Assembly: GCF_004348445.1 (NCBI RefSeq)
Contig: NZ_SMKV01000003.1
Location: forward strand, 218,213-282,212
Reading direction: 5' to 3'
Origin: Saccharopolyspora aridisoli
Lineage (GTDB): Bacteria; Actinomycetota; Actinomycetes; Mycobacteriales; Pseudonocardiaceae
DNA: 64,000 nucleotides
Part shown: piece after piece, positions 1 through 9,693 of the stretch
Layout: every line of letters starts with the position of its first letter
Numbering within the stretch: position 1 is the first letter of the stretch
Made by a program: the position numbers and the translations under genes
Notes under the pieces: model-generated
The model's database searches: none
The model's input: the letters and a program-made list of their open reading frames with translations, nothing else
Told to the model about the DNA's origin: nothing

Positions 1-420
1 GGCGATGGCCTCGACCATCACGCCTTCCAACGCGCCCTGCCGGAGCTCACCGCCCAGCAGGCGCAGCAGGAACGACTGCTCCGCCTCGGTGGCCCTCCCG
101 AGCAGCGCGCTCAGCGCGTCGGCTCGTCGTTGCCCTGATCCGGCGCCGCTGATCGTCCGCACTTCGCCGACCGCCGCTTCGACCTCGCCGATGGTCAACC
201 GGGGGTCGGGCGCTGGTGAGACCTGCAACGCGGACAACGTCGACCAGCCGACCCCGGCCCGTCCGCCGGGGAGTTCGCCCGCCAGAAGCGCCGTCGCCGC
301 GGCGACCTCCGCGGGTTCCAACCGCCGCAGCAGCGCGGCGATCGCCGATGTCTTCGCCTTGCGCGAGGACGTCGCCGCGACCTCCGCGGAGGCCGCGACG
401 ACGTCCGAGAGCAGCACCAT
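1..420 (-). CDS. ATP-dependent DNA ligase, N-terminal part (runs off the window)
   Basis: This is the first 140 codons of a gene read leftward from an ATG at 420; the rest lies outside the window. The protein opens MVLLSDVVAASAEVAATSSR and contains the segment FLLRLLGGELRQGA at about residues 117-130. Both match, from memory, the N-terminal DNA-binding domain of actinobacterial ATP-dependent ligases such as M. tuberculosis LigB. Such ligases seal nicks using ATP and usually have a nucleotidyltransferase core of about 500 residues; the catalytic lysine motif would lie beyond the edge. The frame is open through all 420 bases. fumC ends 52 bases beyond its start on the same strand, so fumC is the upstream neighbour. 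Confidence 0.85.
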   Translation of the reverse strand, partial: MVLLSDVVAASAEVAATSSRKAKTSAIAALLRRLEPAEVAAATALLAGELPGGRAGVGWSTLSALQVSPAPDPRLTIGEVEAAVGEVRTISGAGSGQRRADALSALLGRATEAEQSFLLRLLGGELRQGALEGVMVEAIA

Positions 421-471
421 GGGTCCATGGTGCGCACCACTCCGACAATTCGCGGGAGGGCCAGCGGCCAG

Positions 472-1866
<1,395 letters not shown>

Positions 1867-1977
1867 GTTCGAAGTGTCCCGCCGATCGGCCGGCGGGGTC
1901 AGCGTGGCACGCCCCACCGGCCGGGGCGTGCCCCAGGGAACGGCCCGATCTGGAACGATCTAGGTGGGTGATCTGAC

Positions 1978-2006
1978 AGCCCGCTCCCGGAGGGCGGGAG
2001 CGGGCT
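1978..2006 (-). terminator. Rho-independent-type hairpin downstream of the first protease
   Basis: A perfect 12-bp stem (1978-1989 with 1995-2006) encloses a 5-base loop (GAGGG). It lies 12 bases beyond the stop codon of the protease at 2019-2792 and before fumC, and would end protease transcription on the minus strand. There is no strong T run. Confidence 0.7.
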
Positions 2007-2018
2007 TCGCAGAAGGGA

Positions 2019-2792
2019 TCAGCCGATGGTGGAGGAGATCCAGTCCTTGTAGGCGGTGGCGTCGGTGTAGACCGAAGGAGCCGTGCCGCAGACCGGGACC
2101 GGGCTGCCGAGGCGGCTGGTCACGCCGGTGAGCTTCCAGTCGCCGGGGGTGCCCTCCAGCTGCGGGCCGCCGGAGTCGCCGAAGCAGGCGTTGGCCAGGA
2201 GCTCCTGGCTGGCGGTGCAGATCTCGGTGGGGCCGTCGATGGAGCTCAGCGTGCACTGCGAGTCGGGGGCGACCTGGGTCTCCAGCTCCTGCAGCTGTTC
2301 CGGCGGTTCGCCGCAGCCGCGCACAGGGCAGGTCACGCCCCAACCGATGATGCGCGACGGGGTTCCTCGGGCGCCGGAGGCGTCGGCGATGTCGACCGGC
2401 GTCTCGGACACCGCCTGGTCGAGCTTGAGCAGCGCGATGTCGCCGTTGGGGGTGTTGGTCTCGTAGTCCGGGTGCACGACGACCTCGGAAACACCTGCTT
2501 CGGTGCCTCCGCTGCTCCAGGTCGGGCTGCCGATCCGCAGGTCGAGGTCGGCCGGTGCCGCGTCGGCGACGCAGTGCGCCGCGGTGAGCACCCACTGCTC
2601 GTCGATCAGCGAGGCGCCGCAGCTGTGCGAACCCGAACGTTGCAGCGAGGACATCCATTCGTAGGGCTCGGTGGCGTCGTGACCGCCGACGATCAGCGCG
2701 CCCGGGTTGTCGATGGCCTGCGCCGCCGGCGCGAAACCGGCGCCGAGCGCGAGCGCTGCGACGCCGCTGAGCAGCGCGGATGATTTCTTCAC
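2019..2792 (-). CDS. Secreted chymotrypsin-fold (S1) serine protease
   Basis: The 257-aa protein has a Sec signal peptide at residues 1-26 ending AQA, a short propeptide, and an activation sequence IVGG at 34-37. The catalytic triad is visible: His73 in TAAHC, Asp118 in GDIALL and Ser207 in GDSGGP. Eight cysteines in the mature domain suggest several disulfides. The pocket residue equivalent to chymotrypsin 189 is Asn201, not Asp, so tryptic cleavage after Arg/Lys is not expected, even though such proteins are often labelled trypsin-like. A paralogue with the same organisation lies at 4226-4972, beyond the reductase gene. A terminator follows at 1978-2006. The substrate is unknown. Confidence 0.9.
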   Translation of the reverse strand: MKKSSALLSGVAALALGAGFAPAAQAIDNPGALIVGGHDATEPYEWMSSLQRSGSHSCGASLIDEQWVLTAAHCVADAAPADLDLRIGSPTWSSGGTEAGVSEVVVHPDYETNTPNGDIALLKLDQAVSETPVDIADASGARGTPSRIIGWGVTCPVRGCGEPPEQLQELETQVAPDSQCTLSSIDGPTEICTASQELLANACFGDSGGPQLEGTPGDWKLTGVTSRLGSPVPVCGTAPSVYTDATAYKDWISSTIG

Positions 2793-2974
2793 AGAGATTC
2801 CCTCCCCGACGTGATCCCCTTCCCCCGGAAGTTAGGGGTGGGGTGCGGGACCAGGTACCGCCGCACGCCGCAGCGATCTGCGCTGATCGGCCCAGAATCG
2901 GAGGTGGGCGGACACATCGGCCGGAGCCGACTAGCCTGAGATTCGTATCACAGGGCCTGCGACGGGATGCCGAG

Positions 2975-3946
2975 ATGGCGCACGAGGTCGATCTGCTGGT
3001 GGTGGGTGCCGGTCCGACGGGACTGTTCGCCGCCTATTACGCCGGGTTTCGCGGGATGTCGGTGGCGCTGGTCGACGCGCTGCCGGAGCCGGGTGGCCAG
3101 GTGACTGCGATGTACCCGGAGAAGATGATCTTCGATGTGGCGGGCTTCCCGGAGATCCGGGGACGCGACCTGATCGCCGCGCTGGTCGAGCAGGCCGAAC
3201 AGTACGGCCCGCGCTACCTGCTCGGGCGTCCCGCCGTCTCGTTGTCCGATGTGGACGGCGGCTTGCTGGTCGACGTCGGCGAGGGCGAGGAGGTCCGGGC
3301 CGGGGCGGTGCTGGTCACGGTCGGCATCGGCGAGTTCACACCGAGACCTCTTCCGGCGGGAGGTGAGTGGATCGGCAAGGGCGTCGTGCACTTCATCCCC
3401 GAGCTGTCCGCGCACTCCGGGCACGACGTGGTCGTCGTCGGCGGCGGCGACTCGGCGTTCGACTGGGCGTTGGCGCTGCAACCGGTGGCCCGCAGCGTCA
3501 CGCTGGTGCACCGGCGGACCCGCTTCCGCGCCCACGAGGGCCTGGTCGCCAAGGTCGAGCAGCTGGGCATTCCGCTGATCGTCCCGGCCGAGGTCGCCGA
3601 AATCCGCGGCGACGCGGCCGGTCTCATCGAGGTTGCCATCGACGTCGACGGGCAACGACGCGTACTGCCCGCGCAAACGGTCGTCGCGGCGCTGGGTTTC
3701 ACCGCCGATCTCGGCCCGATCGAAGCCTGGGGACTGGACCTGGAGAAGCGCTCGATCCTGGTCGACACGACGATGCGCACCAGCCGCGCCCGCGTCTACG
3801 CCGCAGGTGATGTCGCCGCCTACCCGGGAAAGGTCAAGCTCATCGCCACCGGCTTCGGCGAAGCCGCCACGGCGGTCAACAACATCGCCGTCGAGCTCAA
3901 CCCCGACGCCCACCTCTTCCCCGGCCACTCCTCGAACCTCAGTTGA
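2975..3946 (+). CDS. Ferredoxin/flavodoxin-NADP+ reductase, thioredoxin-reductase-like type
   Basis: This 323-aa flavoprotein has an FAD-binding Rossmann motif GAGPTGL near its start, a second dinucleotide motif GGGDSAFDWA for NADPH, and a C-terminal FAD motif containing YAAGDVAAYPGK. The CxxC redox pair of true thioredoxin reductases is absent between the two nucleotide domains. That absence is the mark of the TrxR-like ferredoxin-NADP reductases (YumC type), which pass electrons between NADPH and ferredoxin or flavodoxin. I chose the ATG at 2975 because it gives the family start MAHEVDLLVVGAG; the open frame extends upstream without similarity. A possible -10 TAGCCT lies at 2933-2938. The gene stands alone between divergent and convergent protease genes. 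Confidence 0.87.
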   Translation: MAHEVDLLVVGAGPTGLFAAYYAGFRGMSVALVDALPEPGGQVTAMYPEKMIFDVAGFPEIRGRDLIAALVEQAEQYGPRYLLGRPAVSLSDVDGGLLVDVGEGEEVRAGAVLVTVGIGEFTPRPLPAGGEWIGKGVVHFIPELSAHSGHDVVVVGGGDSAFDWALALQPVARSVTLVHRRTRFRAHEGLVAKVEQLGIPLIVPAEVAEIRGDAAGLIEVAIDVDGQRRVLPAQTVVAALGFTADLGPIEAWGLDLEKRSILVDTTMRTSRARVYAAGDVAAYPGKVKLIATGFGEAATAVNNIAVELNPDAHLFPGHSSNLS

Positions 3947-3960
3947 GGGTTCGGCTCGTC

Positions 3961-4141
3961 CTGCGTGGCGGTGCGGGCGGCGGAACCTGAGATGCCCTCT
4001 GGACTCCGGGCGCCACTCCTGATGCGTGCCCGGCACGGCGTCCTGATGCGTGCCCGGCACGGCGTCGCGGCGTCCTCGCCAGACGACGTCTCAGAACCCG
4101 CGGCGGTGCCGTTCGGTCCTCACGGCTCGCGGCTTCGCCGC
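3961..4141 (+). repeat. Dispersed intergenic element, copy A
   Basis: Copy A lies between convergent genes. Landmarks shared with other copies are a left block around CGGAACCTGAGATGCC, a middle block GCACGGCGTCGCGGCGTCCT (4055-4074), and a right block CAGAACCCGCGGCGGTGCC. It ends in a hairpin GCGGC-TTC-GCCGC (4129-4141). It contains an exact tandem duplication of 24 bases (4019-4042 and 4043-4066). It aligns best with copy G read on the opposite strand. Confidence 0.8.
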
Positions 4142-4175
4142 TCGCGAACCTCCTGAAAGCGCCCAAGGGTGGAAA

Positions 4176-4205
4176 CGGCACCCGGGAACGATGTCCCGGG
4201 TGCCG
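4176..4205 (-). terminator. Terminator hairpin after the second protease
   Basis: A 12-bp perfect stem (4176-4187 with 4194-4205) with a 6-base loop is followed on the minus strand by TTTCC. It lies 20 bases beyond the protease stop codon at 4226. Confidence 0.78.
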
Positions 4206-4225
4206 CGTCAGGGGTGCTGAACGGG

Positions 4226-4972
4226 TCAGCTGCCGGTGTTCTGGTTGATCCAGTCGGCGAAGGCGGTCACGTCGGTGTAGATCGACGGGCCGGTGGCGCA
4301 GGTGGAGTCTCCGTTGCCGGAGCGGCTCGTGGCGCCGATCAGCTCCCAGCTGCCCTGGGTGCCCTTGATCTGCGGGCCGCCCGAGTCGCCGTAGCAGGCG
4401 CCGGAGTTGCCGCCCGGGTTGTCGGTGCAGATCTCGCCCGCGCCGTCGATGCCGGTGCAGCCGGCGTCGTCGACGACGCTGGTGTCGAGCTCCTGCAGGT
4501 TCGATGGAACTTCACCGCAGCCGGTCTCCGGGCAGGTCTGCCCCCAGCCGATGATGCGGCTCGGGGTGCCCGCGGCACCCGACTCGGCGGCGATCGAGAT
4601 CGGGGCGGCGGACAGCTGCTTGTCCAGCTGGAGCACCGCGAGGTCGGCGCTGTCGTGCACCTGGGTCTTGGTCACGGCGGCTTCCTCGCCACCGGTGGTG
4701 TTGTCGTTGCTGCCCACGCGGACCGTGAAGTCACCGCCGCCCTGAACGCAGTGCGCGGCCGTCACCACCCAGTCCGGCTTGATCAGCGCGCCCCCGCAGA
4801 TGTGGCTGCCCTGCTGCTGCAGCGAGACCATGAACGAGTAGGTCTCGGTCGCGTCGTGACCACCGATGATCATCGGGTCGACGTCGTCACCGGCGGCGAC
4901 GGCGGGCATGCTCAGCGCGCCCACTGCGCTGACCGCGGCGACCGCGGAGATGAGAGCCGAACGAATGCGCAT
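4226..4972 (-). CDS. Secreted chymotrypsin-fold (S1) serine protease, paralogue
   Basis: The 248-aa protein has a signal peptide at about residues 1-26 and an activation site IIGG at 35-38. The catalytic triad is His74 (TAAHC), Asp110 (SADLAVL) and Ser197 (GDSGGP). The position equivalent to chymotrypsin 189 is Gly191, preceding Ala192-Cys193, so trypsin specificity is unlikely and a neutral P1 residue is more plausible. Many blocks (GGHDATE, GTPSRIIGWG, LQEL) match the protease at 2019-2792, showing an old local duplication with the reductase gene in between. It has its own terminator at 4176-4205. It is probably an exoenzyme; the substrate is unknown. Confidence 0.9.
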   Translation of the reverse strand: MRIRSALISAVAAVSAVGALSMPAVAAGDDVDPMIIGGHDATETYSFMVSLQQQGSHICGGALIKPDWVVTAAHCVQGGGDFTVRVGSNDNTTGGEEAAVTKTQVHDSADLAVLQLDKQLSAAPISIAAESGAAGTPSRIIGWGQTCPETGCGEVPSNLQELDTSVVDDAGCTGIDGAGEICTDNPGGNSGACYGDSGGPQIKGTQGSWELIGATSRSGNGDSTCATGPSIYTDVTAFADWINQNTGS

Positions 4973-5079
4973 GTGTGTCGAATCCTCCGGGTACCCCGGC
5001 TCCGAAGGCCGGCTGGCCGCTGACGCTAACGGCGCCCCCGACCCCGGCGTACCGACGAAGGTCGTAGGGGCGAACCGAA

Positions 5080-5118
5080 AAGGCGGTGGCCCGCGGACAA
5101 TCCGCAGGCCACCGCCTT
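5080..5118 (-). terminator. Strong terminator after glpX
   Basis: A long hairpin pairs 5080-5091 with 5107-5118 (12 bp), continues with 5093-5097 paired to 5101-5105, and has a 3-base loop. On the minus strand it is followed by TTTTCGGTT. It lies 49 bases beyond the glpX stop. Confidence 0.85.
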
Positions 5119-5166
5119 GATCAAGATCGGTTCAGCCGGTTTTTCCCGGTTTCCCGATGAGGGCGA

Positions 5167-6177
5167 CTACTCGCCGCTCTCACCCAGGTCCACGTTGGCG
5201 TACTCGCGCAGCTTGGCGAGCTTGTGCGAGGCGTCGACGACGCGCGTCGTCCCGGACTTCGACCGCATCACGATCGACTGCGTGGTGCACCGGTCGGCGC
5301 GGTAGTGCACGCCGCGCAGCAGCGCGCCGTCGGTGATGCCGGTCGCCACGAAGAACATGTTGTCGCCGCGCACCAAGTCCGAAGTGGTCAGCACCTGGTT
5401 CGGGTCGTGACCGGCTTCGCGCAGCTTCGCCCGCTCCTCGTCGTCGCGCGGCCACAACCGGCCCTGGATCTCACCGTCGAGGCACTTCAGCGCGCACGCG
5501 GTGATGATGCCCTCCGGAGTGCCGCCGATGCCCAGGAGCATGTCCACGCCGCTGTTCGGGCGGGCCGCCGCGATCGCGCCCGCCACGTCGCCGTCGGAGA
5601 TGAACTGCACGCGAGCCCCGGACTCGCGGACCTCCTTGACCAGCTGCTCGTGCCGCGGCCGGTCCAGCACGCACACCGTCACGTCGGAGACGTCGACGTG
5701 CTTGGCCTTGGCGACCCGGCGGACGTTCTCCGAGATCGGGGCGCTGATGTCGATGACGCCCGCGGCTTCCGGGCCGACGGCCATCTTCTCCATGTAGAAC
5801 ACCGCGGACGGGTCGAACATGGTGCCGCGCTCGGACACCGCCAGCACCGCCAGCGCGTTCGGCATGCCCTTGCTGAGCAGCGTCGTACCGTCGATCGGGT
5901 CCACGGCGACGTCGACCTCCGGGCCTTCCCCGTTGCCGACCTCCTCGCCGTTGTAGAGCATCGGCGCTTCGTCCTTCTCGCCCTCGCCGATGACCACTGT
6001 TCCGCGCATCGACACGGTGCCGATGAGCTTGCGCATGGCGTCCACCGCGGCTCCGTCACCCGCGTTCTTGTCGCCGCGGCCGACCCAGCGGCCACCGGCC
6101 AACGCGGCTGCTTCGGTCACGCGGACGAGTTCCATCGCCAAGTTGCGATCGGGTGCTTCCGGGTGTCGTTGCGTCAT
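5167..6177 (-). CDS. glpX: Fructose-1,6-bisphosphatase, class II
   Basis: The enzyme hydrolyses fructose 1,6-bisphosphate to fructose 6-phosphate, the committed gluconeogenic step, and is the usual actinobacterial FBPase. The 336-aa product shows the family metal and substrate motifs: [11 protein letters not shown] near the N-terminus, [14 protein letters not shown], and [16 protein letters not shown] start it at the ATG at 6177 (MTQRHPEAP) because GGGGAGG lies about 6 bases upstream on the coding strand. The alternative ATG at 6201 has no ribosome site. A strong terminator follows. The divergent neighbour is the DUF4245 gene, an arrangement conserved in mycobacteria. Confidence 0.96.
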   Translation of the reverse strand: MTQRHPEAPDRNLAMELVRVTEAAALAGGRWVGRGDKNAGDGAAVDAMRKLIGTVSMRGTVVIGEGEKDEAPMLYNGEEVGNGEGPEVDVAVDPIDGTTLLSKGMPNALAVLAVSERGTMFDPSAVFYMEKMAVGPEAAGVIDISAPISENVRRVAKAKHVDVSDVTVCVLDRPRHEQLVKEVRESGARVQFISDGDVAGAIAAARPNSGVDMLLGIGGTPEGIITACALKCLDGEIQGRLWPRDDEERAKLREAGHDPNQVLTTSDLVRGDNMFFVATGITDGALLRGVHYRADRCTTQSIVMRSKSGTTRVVDASHKLAKLREYANVDLGESGE

Positions 6178-6354
6178 CGCGCCCTCCCCGTTGTGAGGCA
6201 TCGTCGGTACCGCCCGAGGCCGGCGGGAAAACGCCCCGCGCTCAGGCTTGTTGGCTGCGATCTTCCCAGATCATCGGGGTGCGGGGAGCACTCGCGTGGG
6301 GCAGCCCACTCCCTCTGCCCCTGCCCGCTGAGCTGCGGTGCTGCCGGTGAGAGC

Positions 6355-6948
6355 ATGGGTGCCGTGGCTGAACCCCGCAACCAGCAACCGGCTCCGCCCC
6401 GCCCGCCGCGGACCATGTCGGCGATGCTCTTCGCCATCCTGCCGTTGGTGCTGGTCTCGTTCGGCGTCGCAGGCCTGTTCACGCAGTGCTCGTTCACCCC
6501 CACCGGCCCCACGGTCGACAACGGATCGGTGCCCACGGTGAACGTTCAGGCCGAGCTGCACGACGCCGCAGCGGGAGTGGACTTCCCGGTGGTCGATCCG
6601 AAGCTGCCCGGCAGCTGGCGGGCCAACTCCAGCAACAGCACGACGCTGCCCTCGCACACCGAGGTCGTCCGGGTCGGCTGGCTGACCGGCGACGCGCAGT
6701 ACCTGCGCCTGGCCCAGTCCAACGCCGCCGAGGAGGAGCTGGTCGCCGGTGAGACGCGGCGAGCCCCGCAGGCGCTCGGAGCCGTCGAGGCAGGTGGTCG
6801 CCAGTGGGTCCGCTACCAGGGCGTTCGCGACGAGCAGGCGTGGGTGACCGAGCGCGACGGCGTCCGCCTGCTGATCACCGGCAACGCCCGCGAAGCGGAG
6901 TTCCGCACCTTGGCCGAAGCAGCCCTCACGGCCCCGCCGGTGCCCTGA
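6355..6948 (+). CDS. DUF4245 family membrane-anchored protein
   Basis: The 197-aa protein has one N-terminal membrane segment (about residues 22-41, MLFAILPLVLVSFGVAGLFT) after a short Pro-rich cytoplasmic tail. The rest is an extracytoplasmic domain containing FPVVDPKLPGSWRANSS and GRQWVRYQG. This layout, and its position divergent from glpX, fit the DUF4245 family (Rv1100 in M. tuberculosis, from memory). The function is unknown. Two starts are possible, ATG at 6355 or GTG at 6364, and neither has a strong ribosome site. The gene ends shortly before xseB, which is convergent. Confidence 0.82.
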   Translation: MGAVAEPRNQQPAPPRPPRTMSAMLFAILPLVLVSFGVAGLFTQCSFTPTGPTVDNGSVPTVNVQAELHDAAAGVDFPVVDPKLPGSWRANSSNSTTLPSHTEVVRVGWLTGDAQYLRLAQSNAAEEELVAGETRRAPQALGAVEAGGRQWVRYQGVRDEQAWVTERDGVRLLITGNAREAEFRTLAEAALTAPPVP

Positions 6949-6986
6949 CGGCCACCAACCGCGGCCATCGGGTGCCCAAAACCGGG

Positions 6987-7241
6987 TCAGGCGTCGTCTT
7001 CGACCGCGGCGAGGGCGCGTTCGACGCGTTCGCGCGCACCGGCGAGGTGGCGTTCGCAGACCGCCGCCAGCGCTTCGCCCTTCTCCCAGAGGGCCAGCGA
7101 GTCCTCCAGGGACAGCCCGCCGGCCTCCAGCTGCTTGACGACCTCCGCCAGCTGATCGCGCGCGTCCTCGTAGCCGAGCTCGGCGACCTCCGGGTGCTCG
7201 GCGACCGGGTCGAAGTGCTCGTCCTGCTGGTTCTCGGTCAC
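6987..7241 (-). CDS. xseB: Exodeoxyribonuclease VII small subunit
   Basis: The 84-aa protein contains the typical small-subunit core [20 protein letters not shown] followed by [17 protein letters not shown]. It forms a long helical hairpin that packs on XseA; the complex degrades single-stranded DNA to acid-soluble oligonucleotides. Its start overlaps the end of the upstream 131-aa gene by 4 bases, so the three genes xseA, the unknown gene and xseB form one leftward operon. The acidic C-terminus (AAVEDDA) is usual in actinobacteria. Confidence 0.94.
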   Translation of the reverse strand: MTENQQDEHFDPVAEHPEVAELGYEDARDQLAEVVKQLEAGGLSLEDSLALWEKGEALAAVCERHLAGARERVERALAAVEDDA

Positions 7242-7633
7242 GGGGTGGGGCTCTCCACATTCGCTCGCACGGACACCACCGCGGTGGCGATCGCCTGGTC
7301 GTAGCCGACGAAGGCCTCGGCGAACTCCGCGCCGTCACCTTCGCGCACCGCGTCGTTGATGCGCAGCTGGGCCTCCGCGACCCTACGTCGGTGGGCCGAC
7401 GCCGCCCACCAGGTGGGGCCCACGTGCTCCGAGGTCGCGTCGATCAAGGCTCGCAGCCTGCCGGGCAGGTCCTTGCGCTCGGCCGAATCGCACCCGCCTA
7501 GGAGCGCAACCCAGGTTCCCTCCGCCGTGACCTCGGCGGCCTCGGCGCAGCGCCGGACCTCGCCCGCCCGCTCGGCGCTGCGCGTCGCGCCCACGGTGAG
7601 GGGGAGGAACGAGGGCTCCTGCTTCGGGTGCAC
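7238..7633 (-). CDS. Unknown 131-aa protein inserted between xseA and xseB
   Basis: This reading frame (GTG start at 7633) fills the gap between xseA and xseB, overlapping xseB by 4 bases and leaving 14 bases to xseA. The protein looks soluble, with an Arg/Glu-rich helical middle ([20 protein letters not shown]) and a C-terminal part containing [21 protein letters not shown] see no signal peptide, membrane segment or catalytic motif and do not recognise the family. In M. tuberculosis xseB and xseA are adjacent, so this gene is an addition. Codon use looks like that of its neighbours. Tight packing suggests co-expression with exonuclease VII, but a shared function is only inference. Confidence 0.72.
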   Translation of the reverse strand: MHPKQEPSFLPLTVGATRSAERAGEVRRCAEAAEVTAEGTWVALLGGCDSAERKDLPGRLRALIDATSEHVGPTWWAASAHRRRVAEAQLRINDAVREGDGAEFAEAFVGYDQAIATAVVSVRANVESPTP

Positions 7634-7647
7634 GTGGAATTCCTTGG

Positions 7648-8871
7648 TCAGTCCGGTACGACGGCGTGGACCGCGCCGTCGGCGACCCGCACCCGCAGCC
7701 GGGTGCCCGGCGGCGCGTCATCGACGGAGCGCAGCACCCCGTCGACCTCGTCGGTCTCCTCGATGCGCTGCACGATCGCGTATCCACGAGCCAGAGTGGC
7801 CGCAGGGCCCAGGGTCGTCAAGCGTGATCGTGTAGCGCTCAACGCGTGACCCTCGGTGGTGAGCACCGTGCTCATCGCCCGCCGGGAGCGTTCGCGCAGC
7901 ATCGCGACCTGCTCGGAGCGCTGCTGCAGCGGGCGGTGCGGGTCGGCCAGCGCGGGCCGGCTGCGCAGCTGGTCGAGCAGCCTGCGCTCACGATCCACCC
8001 ATCCGTGCAACGCCCGCCGAGCCCGGTCGCGAAGCTGCCGGATGCGCTGGCCCTCCTCGGCCACGTCGGGCACCACGCGCTTGCCCGCACCCGTCGGTGT
8101 GGAACAGCGCACATCGGCGACGTGGTCGAGCAGCGGTGAGTCCGGTTCGTGCCCGATCGCGCTGACCACCGGGGTCTTGCAGGCCGACACCGCTCGGCAC
8201 AGCGTCTCGTCGGAGAACGGCAGCAGGTCCTCGACGCTGCCGCCGCCGCGCGCCAGCACGATCACGTCGACCTCGGGCATCCGGTCGAGCTCCTCGAGCG
8301 CGGGCAGGATCTGGGGCACCGCGCTGGTGCCCTGCACGGCGACGTTGCGGACCTCGAACTGCACGGCCGGCCAGCGCAGCTGCGCGTTGGTCAGCACGTC
8401 GTGCTCGGCGGCCGAGGCGCGGCCGGTGATCAGGCCGACCCGGTTGGGCAGGAACGGCAGCGGCCGCTTGCGCGCCGGGTCGAACAGGCCCTCGGCCTTG
8501 AGCAGCTGTCGGAGCCGTTCGATGCGGGCCAGCAGCTCGCCGATGCCGACGGCGCGGATCTCGTCGACCCGCAGGCTCAGCGTGCCGCGACCAACGAAGA
8601 AGGTCGGCTTGCCGTGCACCACGACCCGGCTGCCATCGGTCAGCGGCGGGTCCATCTTGCGCAGCAGCGACGACGAGCAGGTCAGGGTCAGCGACACGTC
8701 CGCGGAGGGGTCGCGGAGCGTCAGGAACGCCGTCTGCGCGCCGGACCGCATCGAGATCTGGGTGATCTGCCCTTCGACCCAGATCTGCCCGAGCCGGTTG
8801 ATCCAGTCGGCGATCTTGCGGGCCACCGTCCGCACCGGCCACGGTTCCTCAGCACTGGTAGGCGAACTCAG
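7648..8871 (-). CDS. xseA: Exodeoxyribonuclease VII large subunit (probable CTG start)
   Basis: The catalytic subunit of Exo VII has an N-terminal OB-fold ([19 protein letters not shown] region), the catalytic core with [15 protein letters not shown] and [15 protein letters not shown], a coiled-coil segment, and a C-terminal LARGYAIV block. The first conventional start codon is GTG at 8835, but that would drop the conserved residues before VRTVA (P-W-P-V in this protein). The frame stays open upstream to a TGA at 8908-8910 and holds no ATG, GTG or TTG. A CTG at 8871 lies a few bases after GGAGGA on the coding strand. I therefore propose CTG initiation, giving 407 aa. If translation begins at GTG the protein is 395 aa. 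Confidence 0.88.
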   Translation of the reverse strand: MSSPTSAEEPWPVRTVARKIADWINRLGQIWVEGQITQISMRSGAQTAFLTLRDPSADVSLTLTCSSSLLRKMDPPLTDGSRVVVHGKPTFFVGRGTLSLRVDEIRAVGIGELLARIERLRQLLKAEGLFDPARKRPLPFLPNRVGLITGRASAAEHDVLTNAQLRWPAVQFEVRNVAVQGTSAVPQILPALEELDRMPEVDVIVLARGGGSVEDLLPFSDETLCRAVSACKTPVVSAIGHEPDSPLLDHVADVRCSTPTGAGKRVVPDVAEEGQRIRQLRDRARRALHGWVDRERRLLDQLRSRPALADPHRPLQQRSEQVAMLRERSRRAMSTVLTTEGHALSATRSRLTTLGPAATLARGYAIVQRIEETDEVDGVLRSVDDAPPGTRLRVRVADGAVHAVVPD

Positions 8872-8924
8872 CGTTCCTCCTCTTCTCGCGGTGTTTGTGC
8901 TTCCTGGTCATTCTGCTTGGCGCG

Positions 8925-9069
8925 GGTGGGCGAACCTGAGCGGCTCCGCGGACTCCGCGCGGCACTCCTCATGAGCATGTCGATGCGCGGCGTCGCGGCG
9001 TGCTCGGCACGAAGTACTCCCGACGGTGCCAACTGCTCAGTTGGTGGAGGAGGAAGCGACTTCGTCGCT
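8925..9069 (+). repeat. Dispersed intergenic element, copy B
   Basis: Copy B lies between xseA and the 152-aa gene. It has the core GATGCGCGGCGTCGCGGCGT (8982-9001). It also holds a hairpin CCAACT/AGTTGG (9029-9034 with 9039-9044) and the terminal hairpin AGCGAC-TTC-GTCGCT (9055-9069). The stem differs from copy A but still pairs. Confidence 0.78.
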
Positions 9070-9072
9070 CGT

Positions 9073-9531
9073 CTACTGCTCGCGCAGGCGGGTGAGGCGG
9101 TTGCTCAGCATCCGCAGGTGCTCCGGCCGTTGTTCGTTGCGCTCCTCGTGGGCGAGCAGTTCGGTGAGGTCGTCTTCGGTGTACGAGCGCAGGCGACCGC
9201 GCAGCTGGGGAAGGCTCAACGCGTCGTAGTCGGCGAGCAGCGCGTTCCCCTCGCCCTCGTGCTCGGTGACCACCTCCGGTTCCGGGACGATGTCCTCGTC
9301 GAAGGTCGCCCACGACGGTTCTTCCTCGGGCGTGCGCAGGACCGACAGCGCCTCATCGCCCTTGATCGCGAGTTCTGTGATGTGCTGCTGCACCCGCATC
9401 GACGCCTGCAACGCCTGGCTGGCGACGGTCACGGGCATGCCGAGGAGGGTGGCCGGGAGCGCGCGGGCCTGCTCGACGGCGGTCGCCGCGAGCCCCGCCG
9501 CGACCCGCACCGGGAGGGGGAACTCTGACAT
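9073..9531 (-). CDS. Conserved lipid-droplet-associated-type protein (Rv1109c-like)
   Basis: The 152-aa protein starts at an ATG at 9531 (MSEFPLPVRVAAGLAATAVE). Its first 60 residues form an amphipathic or weakly hydrophobic helical region (LPATLLGMPVTVASQALQA). An acidic linker follows, then a C-terminal helical part LPQLRGRLRSYTEDDLTELLAHE resembling a Rho-N/SAP-like fold with charged helices. Its place between xseA and ispH, and its size, match the actinobacterial family annotated in some genomes as lipid-droplet-associated (Rv1109c position). It is likely peripheral to membrane or lipid. The biochemical role is not known. Confidence 0.75.
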   Translation of the reverse strand: MSEFPLPVRVAAGLAATAVEQARALPATLLGMPVTVASQALQASMRVQQHITELAIKGDEALSVLRTPEEEPSWATFDEDIVPEPEVVTEHEGEGNALLADYDALSLPQLRGRLRSYTEDDLTELLAHEERNEQRPEHLRMLSNRLTRLREQ

Positions 9532-9680
9532 GCGCCCAGCCTGCCGCAGAAGTGGCCGCCAGACCATCGGGTCAAGGCCGGAATGTGACCGAGGACCGAC
9601 GTTGGGTGGAACCGCGGTGGACCCCTCGATGGAGTGATGGTGCGCACCGACCGGAGGCGGAGCGGGCAGGCGCGGATCCG

Positions 9681-9686
9681 TACCCT
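9681..9686 (+). promoter_or_regulatory. TAnnnT box placed for a leaderless ispH transcript
   Basis: TACCCT lies 7 nt before the ispH ATG, the position expected for a -10 element when transcription begins at the start codon. No ribosome site precedes the ATG. Confidence 0.55.
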
Positions 9687-9693
9687 TGACGGC

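Noticed and set aside
2975..3946. Thioredoxin reductase
   Set aside because: The redox-active CxxC is missing, which instead fits the TrxR-like ferredoxin-NADP reductases.
2019..4972. Trypsin (Arg/Lys-specific) assignment for the two proteases
   Set aside because: The residue at the base of the S1 pocket is Asn or Gly, not Asp.
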